A program made the position numbers and the translations under genes. DNA of 64,000 nt from CAYWWM01 sp965198025. GTDB lineage: Bacteria > Acidobacteriota > Terriglobia > 2-12-FULL-54-10. Where the stretch lies: positions 3,224,001 through 3,288,000 of the forward strand of contig OZ240237.1 of NCBI GenBank assembly GCA_965198025.1, read 5' to 3'. This document shows positions 1 through 7,721 of this stretch, piece by piece; position 1 is the stretch's first letter; the number at the start of each line of letters is the position of its first letter. The notes under the pieces are model-generated. The model was not told where the DNA came from and did no database searches. It was given only the letters and a program-made list of their open reading frames with translations.

Positions 1-1
1 C

Positions 2-541
2 GAGATCATCGTGCCCGACGGCGACAAGATCCTGGTCTATCCGAGAACGGCGAACGGGAATGTGGCGCCGATCCGGGTGATCGAAGGCCCCGACACGATG
101 CTCGGGGCGGAGGCGGCGGCGGTCGATGAGGTCAATGACATTCTCGCCGTGACCGGATACGCCGGGCGGCGCACGGATGGCGATTCATTTATCCTGGTGT
201 TCAACCGCACCGACAACGGCAACGCGAGGCCGCGCGGCGTGATTCGCGGGCCGCGCACGGGCATCAACGGAACGTTCGGGATTCAGACATACGCGCCGAG
301 AGGGTGGATCCTGCTGGCGAATTCCGGACCGGATTATTCGTTCGCTTATGACGGGTCGTTTGTGGGCGTCTGGAGCTTCCGCGACAACGGCAACGTACCG
401 CCGCGCTGGACCATCGGGGGACCGTTCCAGATGCTCAAACAGCCGCGCGGTATAGACGTCGACGTAGCCAACAAGACGATCCTGATCAGCGACAAGCGCC
501 TGAACGCCGTCATGACCTATTCGTTTCCGGAGATCTTCTGA
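2..541 (+). CDS. C-terminal part of an NGN-repeat beta-propeller protein (partial at left edge)
   Basis: The frame is open to the window edge, so the true start lies outside. The visible 179 residues hold three copies of an approximately 50-residue repeat whose signature is N-G-N-x-x-P-x-x-x-I-x-G-P (NGNVAPIRVIEGP, DNGNARPRGVIRGP and DNGNVPPRWTIGGP). Repeats of this kind are common in long secreted or surface beta-propeller proteins of Acidobacteria, which resemble NHL propellers. The end (KTILISDKRLNAVMTYSFPEIF) looks like a closing blade. No catalytic residue is visible, so function is unknown; scaffold or ligand binding is a guess from the fold. The next gene lies on the opposite strand. 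Confidence 0.65.
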   Translation, partial: EIIVPDGDKILVYPRTANGNVAPIRVIEGPDTMLGAEAAAVDEVNDILAVTGYAGRRTDGDSFILVFNRTDNGNARPRGVIRGPRTGINGTFGIQTYAPRGWILLANSGPDYSFAYDGSFVGVWSFRDNGNVPPRWTIGGPFQMLKQPRGIDVDVANKTILISDKRLNAVMTYSFPEIF

Positions 542-587
542 GGATTGTGAAGATAAGAATCCATCAAGGAACGTGCCGTAGTTGTTC

Positions 588-2027
588 CTATTGGATGGGC
601 GCCTTCGATTCCGGCGCGACTATATGGCGGAATCGGGTGAGGATGGAGATCGAGTCGACAGGGTCCAGATCGACGGCCCCCATGGCGTCTTCGACGTACT
701 CGGGGCGGCGCATGCCGACCAGGACGCAGGAAACGCCGTCGAGATGCAGTAGAACGTTGCCGGTCATGCGGCTGAGCGATTCGCTGGTGGACGGGTAGCC
801 CGCGCGCTCGACCTGCGCCCGGATTCCATCCGAGACGGCCTGTTGGGAGCTGCCGACGTAGCGCCCGACGCCTTCCAGGGCCGCAGGCAAGGTCTTCGAG
901 AAACGCTCCCACCAGGAAGACCACTCCTTTCCCTCCGGGCCGTCACCGTAAAGCTGCTGGCACTCGGTGGCCCAGCGCTCGATGGGCATCACTACGTATT
1001 CGTAGAACGCCTGCTCCCACTGCGCCGGGGACTTGACCTGCGGGACGATCGTTCCGAGGTAATGGGCGATTCCTTTGCCCTCGCCGTAGAGCAGCGGAAT
1101 GCCGCGCTGCTCCAGTTCCTTTTCCATTTGCCACACCGGTTCGAGAACTTTCTGCAACTGCTCCACGCCCGGAGGCGGCTGTCCAACGGGCAAGAAATCG
1201 GCCAGGCGGAACATGCGGTTGCTGAAGAAGGCATTGAGCGGCCGGTTCAGGAGCACGCCGAGGCCCTTCTCTTTGGCGAACTCCAGCACCGTCTTGCCGC
1301 CGTTGTTGCGCTCCAGTGCGCCGCCGCTTTCGTACAAGTTGAGCGGCAGTTGCACAACGCGGAAGTGATGATCGGGCGAGACGGACTCGGCCGCTTGCCA
1401 GCAGCGCTCGACGCTGGTGCGGGTAGGGGCCGAGGCCGGCGCGGGGAAATTGTTGGAGCTGATCCCGTACCAGCGAATGCGGCCCTTGGACACCTGGTCT
1501 TCCAGATACCGGAACGCCTCGCGCACGCGCCGGTAGAATTCGTTGTGCTCGGCGGCGCCGACGGGCTTGTGGTGGGCCTGGTCTTCCAGGAAATACTCCG
1601 GGTTGTGGAGCAGGTAGACGTCTGCCGTGCCGAGCTGCATGCGGTCCAGGCTCATCTCGATCTGCGTTTCGAGAAAGTCCGGGTGGATGGAATGCCAGAT
1701 GCCGTCGCCGTAACGCACCACTTCGGGGAACTCCCGGCGGCGCGCGAGCGTCATATTCCGTCCCTGAATATAGCCGCCCTTGGTCACGACGATGACGCGG
1801 TCGCGGGAATAATCCCGAAGCACGCGGCCGACGAGCGCCTCGGATCGGCCGTCGCCGTAGTTGGCGCTGGTGTCGATGAGGTTGCCGCCGCGGTCGAGGT
1901 AGGCGCGCAGCGCGGCTTCGTGCTGGGAGTTCTCTTCCATGATGCGATAGCAGCCGAAACCCAGCGGATGGCACGAAAGCCCCGTGCTGCCGAGCGGACG
2001 CAGATGCTTTGTGCTTGCCTCGGGCAT
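588..2027 (-). CDS. Aldo/keto reductase family protein
   Basis: The 479-residue protein has the aldo/keto reductase signature: the catalytic tetrad is visible as Asp52 and Tyr57 (DTSANYGDGRSE), Lys83 (VVTKGG) and His141 (YLLHNPE). It is expected to be a cytosolic NAD(P)H-dependent oxidoreductase with a TIM barrel. It is longer than the usual 280-340 residues, with additional sequence in the second half, as in the long AKR subgroup that carries inserts. An ATG at 2027 is chosen because GGAAGAG precedes it closely; an upstream GTG at 2069 in frame is possible. The substrate cannot be deduced. A very long open frame on the opposite strand (843-3413) is a codon-bias shadow. Confidence 0.85.
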   Translation of the reverse strand: MPEASTKHLRPLGSTGLSCHPLGFGCYRIMEENSQHEAALRAYLDRGGNLIDTSANYGDGRSEALVGRVLRDYSRDRVIVVTKGGYIQGRNMTLARRREFPEVVRYGDGIWHSIHPDFLETQIEMSLDRMQLGTADVYLLHNPEYFLEDQAHHKPVGAAEHNEFYRRVREAFRYLEDQVSKGRIRWYGISSNNFPAPASAPTRTSVERCWQAAESVSPDHHFRVVQLPLNLYESGGALERNNGGKTVLEFAKEKGLGVLLNRPLNAFFSNRMFRLADFLPVGQPPPGVEQLQKVLEPVWQMEKELEQRGIPLLYGEGKGIAHYLGTIVPQVKSPAQWEQAFYEYVVMPIERWATECQQLYGDGPEGKEWSSWWERFSKTLPAALEGVGRYVGSSQQAVSDGIRAQVERAGYPSTSESLSRMTGNVLLHLDGVSCVLVGMRRPEYVEDAMGAVDLDPVDSISILTRFRHIVAPESKAPIQ

Positions 2028-2117
2028 TGCTCTTCCCGGAACCAGTTCAGAGAATGGAAAACGCTCCACCGGCAGACTAACATCCCAGTCAAATCGAGAG
2101 CAAGTTGCGCGGCCCGA

Positions 2118-3233
2118 TCACCGCAGGCTGTAGCGGGTGCGGGTCTTCTCGCGGTGGCGTTCGAGGGCAAGCTCGATCAGGCGGTCGATGAGTTTGGAAT
2201 ACGGCATGCCGCTGGCCGCCCACAGGCGCGGGTACATGCTGATGGAAGTGAAACCGGGGATTGTGTTGATCTCGTTGAGAAAAATTTTGCCGGTGCTCTT
2301 TTCCAGGAAGCAATCGACTCGCGCCATCCCGGCACAGTCGGTCGCTTGAAAGGCTTCGACGGCCAGCCGCTGAACTCGCCTCGTCTGTGCGGCTCGGAGT
2401 GGCGCGGGAACGATCAGTTGCGCGCTGTCCTCGAGATACTTGTCGGCATAGTCGTAGAATTCACGGCCCGGAATGACCTCGCCCGGCAGGGATGCGGCCG
2501 GATCGTCGTTGCCGAGGACGGCGCATTCGATCTCCCTGCCCACGATCGCTTTCTCGACCAGAATCTTGCGGTCGAAGTCGGCGGCGGTTTTGAGGGCCTT
2601 GTCCAGCTCCTTCCGGTGGTGGACCTTGGTGATGCCGACCGAAGAACCGAGATTGGCTGGTTTGACGAAGACGGGATAGCGGAATTTTTTCTCGATTGCA
2701 AGACAGGTCTTGCGCGGGGCGGCTTCCCAGTCGGTGCGGCGGATAGCAAGATACGGAGCAATCGGCAAGCTGCGCTCGCGGAACAGGCGCTTCATGACTT
2801 CCTTGTCCATGCCCGCTGCGGAGCCAAGCACGCCCGCGCCAACGTAGGGGATTCCGGCGAGTTCGAGCAGACCCTGCACGGTACCGTCCTCGCCGAAGGT
2901 CCCGTGCAGAATCGGGAATATTACGTCGAGGCGACCGAATTGCGTATTGCTCTTGGATTTCCGAACCGGCACAAGCGGCTCCGGACCGGCGGGGCTGGCA
3001 GCCGGAACCACTTCCAGACTCTTCCCGCCCGCCGCGTCGAGACGAGGACGACTCGTGGAGCCGCCCGGCAGCATGCCGACGTACCATCGGCCGTCTTTGG
3101 TGATGGCAATGGGAACGACTTCGTATTTCTTCGGGTCGGCTGCGGCCATGACGTTCGCCGCCGAACGAATGGAGATTTCGTGCTCGGCCGAACGGCCGCC
3201 GAAGAGGATTCCAACGCGCAGTCTTTTTGCCAT
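2118..3233 (-). CDS. ddl: D-alanine--D-alanine ligase
   Basis: The enzyme (371 residues) joins two D-alanines with ATP to make the dipeptide for the peptidoglycan stem, in the cytoplasm. Visible family signatures are the N-terminal GGRSAEHEIS, HGTFGEDGTVQG near residue 110, the ATP-grasp loop VKPANLGSSVGI near 195 and the C-terminal metal and substrate segment NEINTIPGFTSISMYP near 325. Length is normal for Ddl. It starts 3 bp after the stop of the glyoxalase-like remnant and has no strong Shine-Dalgarno of its own, so translation may be coupled to that remnant. Residue choice at the substrate site argues for D-Ala-D-Ala rather than D-Ala-D-Lac but was not tested. Confidence 0.95.
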   Translation of the reverse strand: MAKRLRVGILFGGRSAEHEISIRSAANVMAAADPKKYEVVPIAITKDGRWYVGMLPGGSTSRPRLDAAGGKSLEVVPAASPAGPEPLVPVRKSKSNTQFGRLDVIFPILHGTFGEDGTVQGLLELAGIPYVGAGVLGSAAGMDKEVMKRLFRERSLPIAPYLAIRRTDWEAAPRKTCLAIEKKFRYPVFVKPANLGSSVGITKVHHRKELDKALKTAADFDRKILVEKAIVGREIECAVLGNDDPAASLPGEVIPGREFYDYADKYLEDSAQLIVPAPLRAAQTRRVQRLAVEAFQATDCAGMARVDCFLEKSTGKIFLNEINTIPGFTSISMYPRLWAASGMPYSKLIDRLIELALERHREKTRTRYSLR

Positions 3234-3236
3234 AGA

Positions 3237-3482
3237 TCAGTTTCCAGTCTTCCACTCACTCACGAAGCGGACACCGAAGCCGTCCGCATCGGCGATCGTG
3301 AAATCGCACAAGCCGTAGTAGCGATCCGCAATCGGCGCGACGATCCGCGCTCCGATCTCGTTCGCCACTCCTTGGAAACAGGTTCCACTGCCATTGTCCA
3401 ACAGAATCCATGAAGCTTCCAGGAGATCGGCTGCGAGGAGGAATTGGTGAGCTTTAGATGACCGGAGGGAAATACGGGTCAC
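3237..3482 (-). pseudogene. Glyoxalase/VOC-family remnant
   Basis: The 81-residue frame ends in a recognisable VOC (glyoxalase/bleomycin resistance) C-terminal half, with EIGARIVAPIADRYYGLCDF followed by ADADGFGVRF, which matches the family pattern Y-G-x-x-x-F-x-x-x-D-x-D-G-x-x-x-x-F. The N-terminal half and its metal ligand are missing, and the first 35 residues look scrambled, consistent with truncation or an old frameshift. The GTG start overlaps the TGA of the arginase remnant (GTGA) and the stop is 3 bp before ddl, so it may still be translated as a coupling peptide. It could instead be a small protein of unknown function. Confidence 0.5.
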
Positions 3483-3754
3483 AGAATCTTCTTGCCGAGC
3501 GCGGAGCAGGCGAGTTCCACGGCCAGCGCTGCGGTCCGGTTGGAGACGTCAATGACGGGATTGACTTCGGCGACTTCGAGCGAGAGCATGCGCTTCGAGT
3601 CGGCAATCATCTCCATCACGAGGTGCGCTTCCCGGTAGGTGGCGCCGCCGCGCACCGGCGTGCCGACACCGGGAGCTTCCGTCGGGTCGACGAAATCCAT
3701 GTCGAGCGTTGCGGCGACGTCGTGGTCATCTGCGCGCCAACTCCTGTCCTTTAA
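3479..3754 (-). pseudogene. rocF: Arginase/agmatinase-family C-terminal remnant
   Basis: About 85 residues match the C-terminal third of ureohydrolases. The second metal-binding motif is preserved as ATLDMDFVDPTEAPGVGTP, followed by GGATYREAHL, SLEVAEVNPVIDVSNRTA and the usual tail ALGKKIL. The first two thirds, including the first metal-binding histidine and aspartates, are absent: sequence identity stops near 3730, and a structured repeat begins at 3755. The remnant cannot be an active arginase. It overlaps the glyoxalase remnant by 3 bp and points toward ddl. Whether the deletion preceded insertion of the repeat is unclear, because the repeat has its own short target duplication and does not by itself explain loss of about 600 bp. 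Confidence 0.75.
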
Positions 3755-3923
3755 CAGTCCGTGGTGAAACCCCGCGTCGCGCCGAGACCGGTCAGGCGCC
3801 CGCCTGACAAGGCGTGACGCGGGAGCATATTGGACATATGCGCCCCAGGAACAATGCCGGAACAACGCAGTCCCGGCGGGATGCATGGCCGGTCGAACGC
3901 AGCGGGGCTTTTGCCACGGGCTG
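3755..3923. mobile_element. MITE-like structured repeat, copy 1 (TTAA flanks)
   Basis: A 169-bp element with imperfect terminal inverted repeats of about 21 bp (left CAGTCCGTGGTGAAACCCCG; the right end reversed begins CAGCCCGTGGCAAAAGCCCC). TTAA is present directly outside both ends (3751-3754 and 3924-3927), as expected for a 4-bp target duplication. Inside are nested stems: CCCGCGTCGCGCC pairs with GGCGTGACGCGGG, GTCAGGCG with CGCCTGAC across a 2-nt loop, and GCATAT with ATATGC. A second copy sits at 36159-36316. No transposase is encoded, so it would depend on an enzyme encoded elsewhere. The MFS gene uses the right-hand TTAA for its TAA stop. Confidence 0.75.
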
Positions 3924-5279
3924 TTAACCTCCTGCTTCTGAAGCCAGGCCGGTATCGCGCAAACTCTCGCGCGCGTCGAGGCCGCTCACCTGTTGGAGGT
4001 GACGACTCACGCTGACAAACCGAACCAGGAAAACGACCGCGAAAGCATACGAGGCGAGGACGAAAAATAGCGCAGCGTATCCGAGCCGCTGTTCGAGAGG
4101 CCCCAGCAGCGCCGCGCCGCCGGAGAGCCCCATGTTTGCGATGGCCATATACAGAGAAAACTGCGTCGCCGCCACTCGCTTCCAGCATACCGCCATCAGA
4201 ATAGCGAAGAAAGCGATCGTGATCAGAGTGTCCAGGAGGGTGAAAGCGAACACATAGACCTGGACCGAGAGTCGAAGCTGCCAGAACCCCGGCAACAGTC
4301 CCATGGCTACGGAGGCGGCGGCGAGCAGGAGCGAGCCGAACGCGATGGCCTTGCGGGGTCCGAGGCGCTCCGCCAGCAGCCCCCCCGCAACCATCCCCAC
4401 GATACCCGCCACAAGCGACGCGGTCGCATAGAGCTGGGAGTATTCGACGTCGGTCCATCCGAGTTCCTGTACCGACAGCACGGGCATCATGGCGCTAAAG
4501 AGGCCTCTGCCCAGATTTTGGACAAAGATGGCAATCGCCCCCGCAATGCTGACCGGCAACAGGAACACGCGAAATAAACTCCCGCCGATGTCCCGCCAGC
4601 CTTCGAGCTGCAAGCGGCGGGCTTCCGCAGCAGGCTGACCTGCGGTCCAGGGCAGGATGCGCTCTCCTCGCCGCTCCCGCGCCAGCAGCGGAATCAGCAT
4701 GACCATCGCAATCAGCAGCGCGTGAACGACCCAGGCCGCCCCGAACCCGTACCCGTTGATGATCCACGCGCCGCCTGCCGTGGCGCCTGCCACGCCGAGC
4801 GTCTTCCCTCCCCACATGAAGCCGTTGGCCCGCGGCTGCTGCTCGACGGGAACGATCTCAATGGCCATGCCGTCCACGGCGACGTCCTGGAAGGCGGTGA
4901 AGACATTCAGTACGAAGCCCAGCGCCGTCAGCCAGGCGAAGTGAGCGAGCGGGTCCGGGAGGACGGCAATCGCCAGGGAACTGGCCACCATGCCCGCTTG
5001 CGCGCCCAGGACCCAGGGCCGGCGACGCCCCATCGGGAGAAAACTCCAGCGGTCCATGATGGGACCGTTGATGAGTTTCAGACTCCAAGGGAGGATGGTG
5101 ATCGCCAGAAAGGAGCCGATCGCGGCGGGGCTGATGCCCTGCTCGGCCATGTAAGCCGGGATCGCAACCGAAAGCAAGCCATAGGGAAGTCCTTGCGCCG
5201 CGTAGAGTGCCGTGAAGGCGCTGAAACGCAGATACAGGTGTTCGGAAAGCGGAGGGAAACGTTGGCCTGCGCTCTTCAT
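3924..5279 (-). CDS. MFS transporter, AmpG-like
   Basis: This 451-residue inner-membrane protein has about 12 hydrophobic segments and resembles the AmpG/acetyl-CoA-transporter branch of the major facilitator superfamily. Signatures include QGLPYGLLSVAIPAYMAEQG in helix 1-2, LPWSLKLINGPIMDRW leading to the cytoplasmic GRRRPW loop, and AFQDVAVDGMAIEIVP in helix 4-5. AmpG carries muropeptides into the cytoplasm for cell-wall recycling; the gene lies near ddl, which fits a peptidoglycan role, but the substrate is inferred. The TAA stop lies within the TTAA flank of the repeat element, so insertion left the reading frame intact. No strong Shine-Dalgarno precedes the ATG. Confidence 0.85.
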   Translation of the reverse strand: MKSAGQRFPPLSEHLYLRFSAFTALYAAQGLPYGLLSVAIPAYMAEQGISPAAIGSFLAITILPWSLKLINGPIMDRWSFLPMGRRRPWVLGAQAGMVASSLAIAVLPDPLAHFAWLTALGFVLNVFTAFQDVAVDGMAIEIVPVEQQPRANGFMWGGKTLGVAGATAGGAWIINGYGFGAAWVVHALLIAMVMLIPLLARERRGERILPWTAGQPAAEARRLQLEGWRDIGGSLFRVFLLPVSIAGAIAIFVQNLGRGLFSAMMPVLSVQELGWTDVEYSQLYATASLVAGIVGMVAGGLLAERLGPRKAIAFGSLLLAAASVAMGLLPGFWQLRLSVQVYVFAFTLLDTLITIAFFAILMAVCWKRVAATQFSLYMAIANMGLSGGAALLGPLEQRLGYAALFFVLASYAFAVVFLVRFVSVSRHLQQVSGLDARESLRDTGLASEAGG

Positions 5280-5352
5280 GGAAGATAGAAGCTGGGAGTT
5301 GGAAGATGGAATGGCTTAGCGCAGGCGTTGAGGAGCATGCGGATCTGATTCG

Positions 5353-6480
5353 CTATTTTGCAAGCGCGGTATGAGTATCCTTTTCATTCTTGTCGCAGAC
5401 AGTCAGGTTCCGATTCACAAATCCAAAGCCTCCGTGGAGAAATACGGCTATGCAGGCAGCACGCGCCCAAGGGCTGTCTTCATCAAGGTTAAAGTGGCAA
5501 TAGGATTGAGGAGGGCGCAAATCCTCCTTTAGTAAGTGCGACAGTTGAGCTAAGGAAATGCGGTCCTGAAACGGATGCACCTCTTTCAGTTCGATAGCAT
5601 GGACCTGATCGCAACCTTGCGTATAGAGGTCGAATTCTGGCTTCTCGCAACCAATTGCGGGCCCATACTCCGCCCAAATTTCCGTAGGCGAGGCAGTAGC
5701 AATAGCACTCATCGTAGCTTCTCCAACCAACGCGCTCACTGGGCGCGCCGCGTAGAGGAAGGCCCTTTTCCCCAACCACGCCTTTGAGAACTTTCGGCGG
5801 ATTTCAATCAATTTCGTTCCCTGCAAGATACGGTCAGCGTACTGCGCTCTGATGCTGAGCAGCATCCCGTTGTCGAGAGAATATCCCGCAACAGTGAATT
5901 TCTTCATCACACGGGGAAGGCGCTTTAGCATGGCCGACCACACTTCCGCCATCGGGGCTGAGCAAATTAGCTCTTCGTCCCCTTTCCGATATTGTCTCTT
6001 GGCTTTCTGCGCAGTTCCAAAACCAAAGTTCGCAAAAAAAGACTTCTTCTTCGCCCAGAGGCTTTCGGGAAGGGTGAAATGGACCTCCTTGGCATAACGG
6101 CGAACTTCTTGTGTCATCTGGGTAAAGAATATCTCGCCCAGGCTCAAATCCTGCAAATCTTCCTTGATCCGAAGGTGGCAGAACTTGGACTGGTCACCGA
6201 TTTTCAAAACCGCTGAAGCAATGGGATCGTTTCCTTCGTAGGCCACGTAAGCCACTCGGCTGGATGACTTGATCCCGGGAACAACCTTCGAGTCAAACCA
6301 TTTCGCGATATTGGGATACATTTCTTCGTTCGCGACAATGAGGTTCCGCAACGCCGTCAGATGGTCGCCGAAGATTGGGGCGTCAGGACCTCTGAGTTCC
6401 TTGATACAGAATTCGCCCTTCAACGGAAACAAAGTGGTTGTTGCGCGGTCATTAAGCTGGTTCGACAATACCATCTTCAT
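5353..6480 (-). CDS. GNAT acetyltransferase-like plus ASCH domain fusion
   Basis: The 375-residue protein appears to have two parts. Residues 20-175 resemble a GNAT acetyltransferase fold (AYVAYEGNDPIASAVLKIGD as the core strands, then LGEIFFTQMTQEVRRYAKE and FFANFGF). Residues 205-310 match an ASCH/PUA-like module, with LLSIRAQYADRILQGTK followed by the conserved E-I-R-R. ASCH domains bind RNA or modified nucleotides. The ATG follows GAGGAAG at good spacing and lies 29 bp inside the end of the deaminase gene, so the two are co-translated. The gene is clearly poorer in G+C than its neighbours, which suggests recent transfer. Function is inferred only; a combined role with the deaminase in nucleotide or phage control is possible. 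Confidence 0.7.
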   Translation of the reverse strand: MKMVLSNQLNDRATTTLFPLKGEFCIKELRGPDAPIFGDHLTALRNLIVANEEMYPNIAKWFDSKVVPGIKSSSRVAYVAYEGNDPIASAVLKIGDQSKFCHLRIKEDLQDLSLGEIFFTQMTQEVRRYAKEVHFTLPESLWAKKKSFFANFGFGTAQKAKRQYRKGDEELICSAPMAEVWSAMLKRLPRVMKKFTVAGYSLDNGMLLSIRAQYADRILQGTKLIEIRRKFSKAWLGKRAFLYAARPVSALVGEATMSAIATASPTEIWAEYGPAIGCEKPEFDLYTQGCDQVHAIELKEVHPFQDRISLAQLSHLLKEDLRPPQSYCHFNLDEDSPWARAACIAVFLHGGFGFVNRNLTVCDKNEKDTHTALAK

Positions 6481-7639
6481 TAATCTTCCTCAACTTTTCC
6501 GGCCAGTCCATGAAAAAGGGTTTCGATAGCTGAAGGGCTTGGTTCTGATACGAACTCGCTTTCCCCTTTTCCTGACAGTCTTCCGACATGCGATAAAAAA
6601 TCAGGTTGGCCATTTTTTCATTATGTGCAAGGCTCACGTCAACCTGGTGGCCTCGGAGTTCGAATATCAACGGCGTACCTCGCTGGTCATCTGAACGTTT
6701 TTGACCAAAGAGTGGGTGGACAAATCCCGCGTAGTGGATGCGCATTTCTCCGATGGTTTCATCACTTGCCCGACAGTAAACTGCAATTCCCCTTGGAACG
6801 GATATCTTTTCTTTAGAGCGAAGAATATAAAAAAGGCCCTTCTTCACTTGCAGCCGACGAGTCCGGCCTATAGGGACGAACTTCCAGTATTGCCAAGGGG
6901 AAAGTTTGTTCCTTTTCTTCCAAAGGGGAATGGGATATTCAGTGTCATCGCGAGCACAAAAGGCTGCAACAGGCAGTCCTCCGATCTTCTCATTACTCAA
7001 GTCAACCGAGAGACTGCCATCTTTTGCATCATCCCCCAGAATTGTTCTGAACAATTCTCTTGACTCAACTTCGACGCTTTTGGGGTCGCCATAAAAGATT
7101 CGTAATTGCGAGAGAGAGACCCCTTCCTTGACTTGCACATCAAAGGTCATAGGAGTAATTTCCAGATACATCTTCTTTGGATATTGCGTTCCGCGCATTT
7201 GGTTAGTGTCAAAACACTCATATGTGTTCATTCCGTCAACAATCAGCCTGGCGAGCACATCAACTCGCCCCACGGAACTCTTAGCAGTTGCTTGACCATA
7301 AAAACCTTCTCTGGCTAAGTCTTTTCCAAGGCTTTCGCGCAACTTGAACACATACGTGTGCCTTGCCTTCAAAATGTACGTGCCTTCATCATTCTTTTGC
7401 ACTCTTGCTACCAGTCTCTTCTTCTGCAATACGCGGTTGTACGCCTCACCAGTCGAGGGCTTGACCGAACCCTCCACCATTTTATAACCCTCGTCCGCAA
7501 GCGAGAGGTCTAAAGAGGAATTGTCGAGTGCACCCTTCCTGACCGGCCCGTTTGTGATGAGGTATTCCCCGTCACACAATTCCTTGATCTGCCTCTTGTT
7601 CAAGACTCCAGGAATCCAATTGGTCCAAGGGTCTGGCAT
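6452..7639 (-). CDS. dCTP deaminase-family protein with two deaminase-like halves
   Basis: The 395-residue protein matches the long 2'-deoxycytidine 5'-triphosphate deaminase family, built from two Dcd-like halves. In the first half, LDNSSLDLSL (38-47) corresponds to the canonical PSSVDV motif, TAKSSVGRVDV (118-128) to the RSSLAR catalytic loop, and Glu160 in KMYLEITP to the catalytic glutamate. The second half repeats the pattern more loosely (VYCRASDETIGEMRIHYAGF, then PLIFELRGHQVDVSL). The reaction would be dCTP to dUTP. Several bacterial dCTP deaminases protect against phage by draining dCTP. It is the first gene of a low-GC two-gene cassette with the GNAT-ASCH gene, flanked by asnS and an MFS gene. 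Confidence 0.8.
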   Translation of the reverse strand: MPDPWTNWIPGVLNKRQIKELCDGEYLITNGPVRKGALDNSSLDLSLADEGYKMVEGSVKPSTGEAYNRVLQKKRLVARVQKNDEGTYILKARHTYVFKLRESLGKDLAREGFYGQATAKSSVGRVDVLARLIVDGMNTYECFDTNQMRGTQYPKKMYLEITPMTFDVQVKEGVSLSQLRIFYGDPKSVEVESRELFRTILGDDAKDGSLSVDLSNEKIGGLPVAAFCARDDTEYPIPLWKKRNKLSPWQYWKFVPIGRTRRLQVKKGLFYILRSKEKISVPRGIAVYCRASDETIGEMRIHYAGFVHPLFGQKRSDDQRGTPLIFELRGHQVDVSLAHNEKMANLIFYRMSEDCQEKGKASSYQNQALQLSKPFFMDWPEKLRKINEDGIVEPA

Positions 7640-7721
7640 TAAAACCTCGCCCGAATTCGGTTCTTATAGCCGCATAGTTTACCCATCTGCGTGTCCAGAA
7701 GCGAGTGTTTCTTTACTTGTG

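Noticed and set aside
843..3413. Very long open frame on the plus strand across the reductase and ddl genes
   Set aside because: It is antisense to two well-supported genes, has no family features and arises from high-GC codon bias.
3751..4015. Short proteins encoded in the repeat element (both copies share a similar minus-strand frame)
   Set aside because: The similarity is explained by the repeat itself; stems and inverted ends match a non-coding mobile element better.
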